A DNA stretch of 64,000 bases from Capnocytophaga cynodegmi DSM 19736. GTDB lineage: Bacteria; Bacteroidota; Bacteroidia; Flavobacteriales; Flavobacteriaceae. The stretch spans positions 192,814 through 256,813 of the forward strand of contig NZ_KB900703.1 of the NCBI RefSeq assembly GCF_000379185.1, in the 5' to 3' direction. Below, one piece after another: positions 63,521 through 64,000 of this stretch. The stretch's first letter is position 1, and each line of letters begins with the position of its first letter. The position numbers were made by a program, and so were the translations under genes. The notes below the pieces were generated by a model. The model saw only the letters and a program-made list of their open reading frames with translations, was not told the origin of the DNA and searched no databases.

Positions 63521-64000
63521 AAGAATATTCCTTTTTTAAAACAAAACCAATTCGGATGTTTTGAAAAAACGTATTAATTATCAGATTCTTATATATCCAA
63601 ATTGGTTTACAAGTTCCTCTTCCTTTTTTCTTATTTCCATTCTCGTCTGTATACTTGTCATTACAATTTTAAATACACTCCGTACTGGTAGCTTCTGTAT
63701 AGATTTCGGAGAAATTAGTATTCCTTGTTGCAAGGGTTTGTGCCATTTGTTGTTCGGCTGTTAATTTAGTTCTACCTGATTTGAGTGTGCTACTTGTTTT
63801 TTGCAAATATAGAGAGTAAATATTAATATCCAAGTTTTTAAGTCTGTTTGTTTAAAATATTTTTAATAAAATGAATTTTTTGTTGAAAAAATGATAAATA
63901 GGGAATGTTAAAAAAATACGAATAATTTAAAAGTTTTGCTATGCAATGATGTAAAATTAGGGTTAAAACAATAAAAACAAATAATTGTTAAATTTTTTAT
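63521..64000. other. AT-rich gene-free end of the window
   Basis: 480 bases. Holds an isolated leftward -7 box at 63804-63811 and a 25-codon leftward reading frame at 63669-63746; no supported gene. The last 170 bases are strongly AT-rich. Confidence 0.6.
63804..63811 (-). promoter_or_regulatory. Orphan leftward -7 box
   Basis: TATATTTG matches TAnnTTTG; the nearest leftward ATG of a real gene is 283 bases away. Confidence 0.35.

Noticed and set aside
63561..63764. 67-residue rightward reading frame starting with TTG
   Set aside because: No family resemblance, hydrophobic and low complexity, non-ATG start, opposite strand carries the better promoter signal; not supported as a gene.
1..64000. 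tRNA, rRNA, insertion sequences, integrase or phage genes
   Set aside because: No T-loop (GTTCGA-type) signature, transposase, integrase or rRNA segment was seen on either strand by eye; a tRNAscan or BLAST run would be decisive.

Overview
The window looks like chromosome of a low-GC Bacteroidota, family Flavobacteriaceae; the gene content (compact PUL, GH92, gldKLMN, short genes with Bacteroidota-type promoters) would fit a Capnocytophaga-like bacterium, but genus is an inference. The family call rests on the gliding/type IX secretion cluster gldK-gldL-gldM-gldN, a SusC/SusD pair with a DUF6377 regulator, DUF3078 and DUF4292 proteins, many exported or lipobox-bearing proteins, and about two dozen upstream copies of the Bacteroidota -7 element TAnnTTTG.

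Layout: 1-282 is the start of a YugP-type membrane metallopeptidase. 452-2740 is a tandem pair of exported HExxH proteins, the first copy broken by one in-frame stop. 2798-7072 is a leftward block (dxs, DUF3078 protein, tdk, TerC). 7317-10459 carries a beta-helix lipoprotein and an S9A prolyl oligopeptidase. 10795-15421 is gldKLMN, the motor and core of type IX secretion. 15534-23643 is housekeeping: FAD oxidoreductase, 2-hydroxyacid dehydrogenase, PiT/CysP-like permease, DinB-like protein, QueD-like enzyme, LpxH-like enzyme, spermidine-synthase-like protein, rpsU, lepA. 23691-25437 is a small islet of unrecognised and decayed genes. 25531-35462 returns to housekeeping (trxB, an LTA-synthase-like membrane enzyme, a lysozyme-fold protein, rnhB, an endonuclease/phosphatase-family protein, nhaC, alaS).

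35594-50582 is carbohydrate-rich: a GH26 lipoprotein, an M23/MerR/ArsC-like trio, a LuxE-like enzyme, and then a leftward polysaccharide utilisation locus (SusC, SusD, GH30, SGNH hydrolase, GH3) preceded by its likely DUF6377 sensor-regulator. The GH30 + GH3 + SusCD set resembles the Bacteroides beta-1,6-glucan PUL. 50599-53196 is the topoisomerase IV A subunit. 53197-55349 is the oddest stretch: an array of about seven degenerate 40-bp repeats lying just downstream of a TPR-DUF2971 gene that is split by a one-base shift in an A8/T8 tract. 55413-62715 holds a GH92 alpha-mannosidase, dut, a DUF4292 lipoprotein, an EnvC-like protein, a GNAT, rbfA, a LolE/FtsX-like permease and a small membrane protein; 62786-63520 is a lipoprotein with Tiki/TraB-like features. 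No rRNA, tRNA, CRISPR array, integrase or insertion sequence was recognised by eye.

Most observations here concern regulation: strong Shine-Dalgarno on rpsU, two apparently leaderless genes (dxs, rbfA), an inverted repeat around the gldK promoter and a hairpin in the susC leader. The least explained locus is the repeat array plus TPR-DUF2971 gene.
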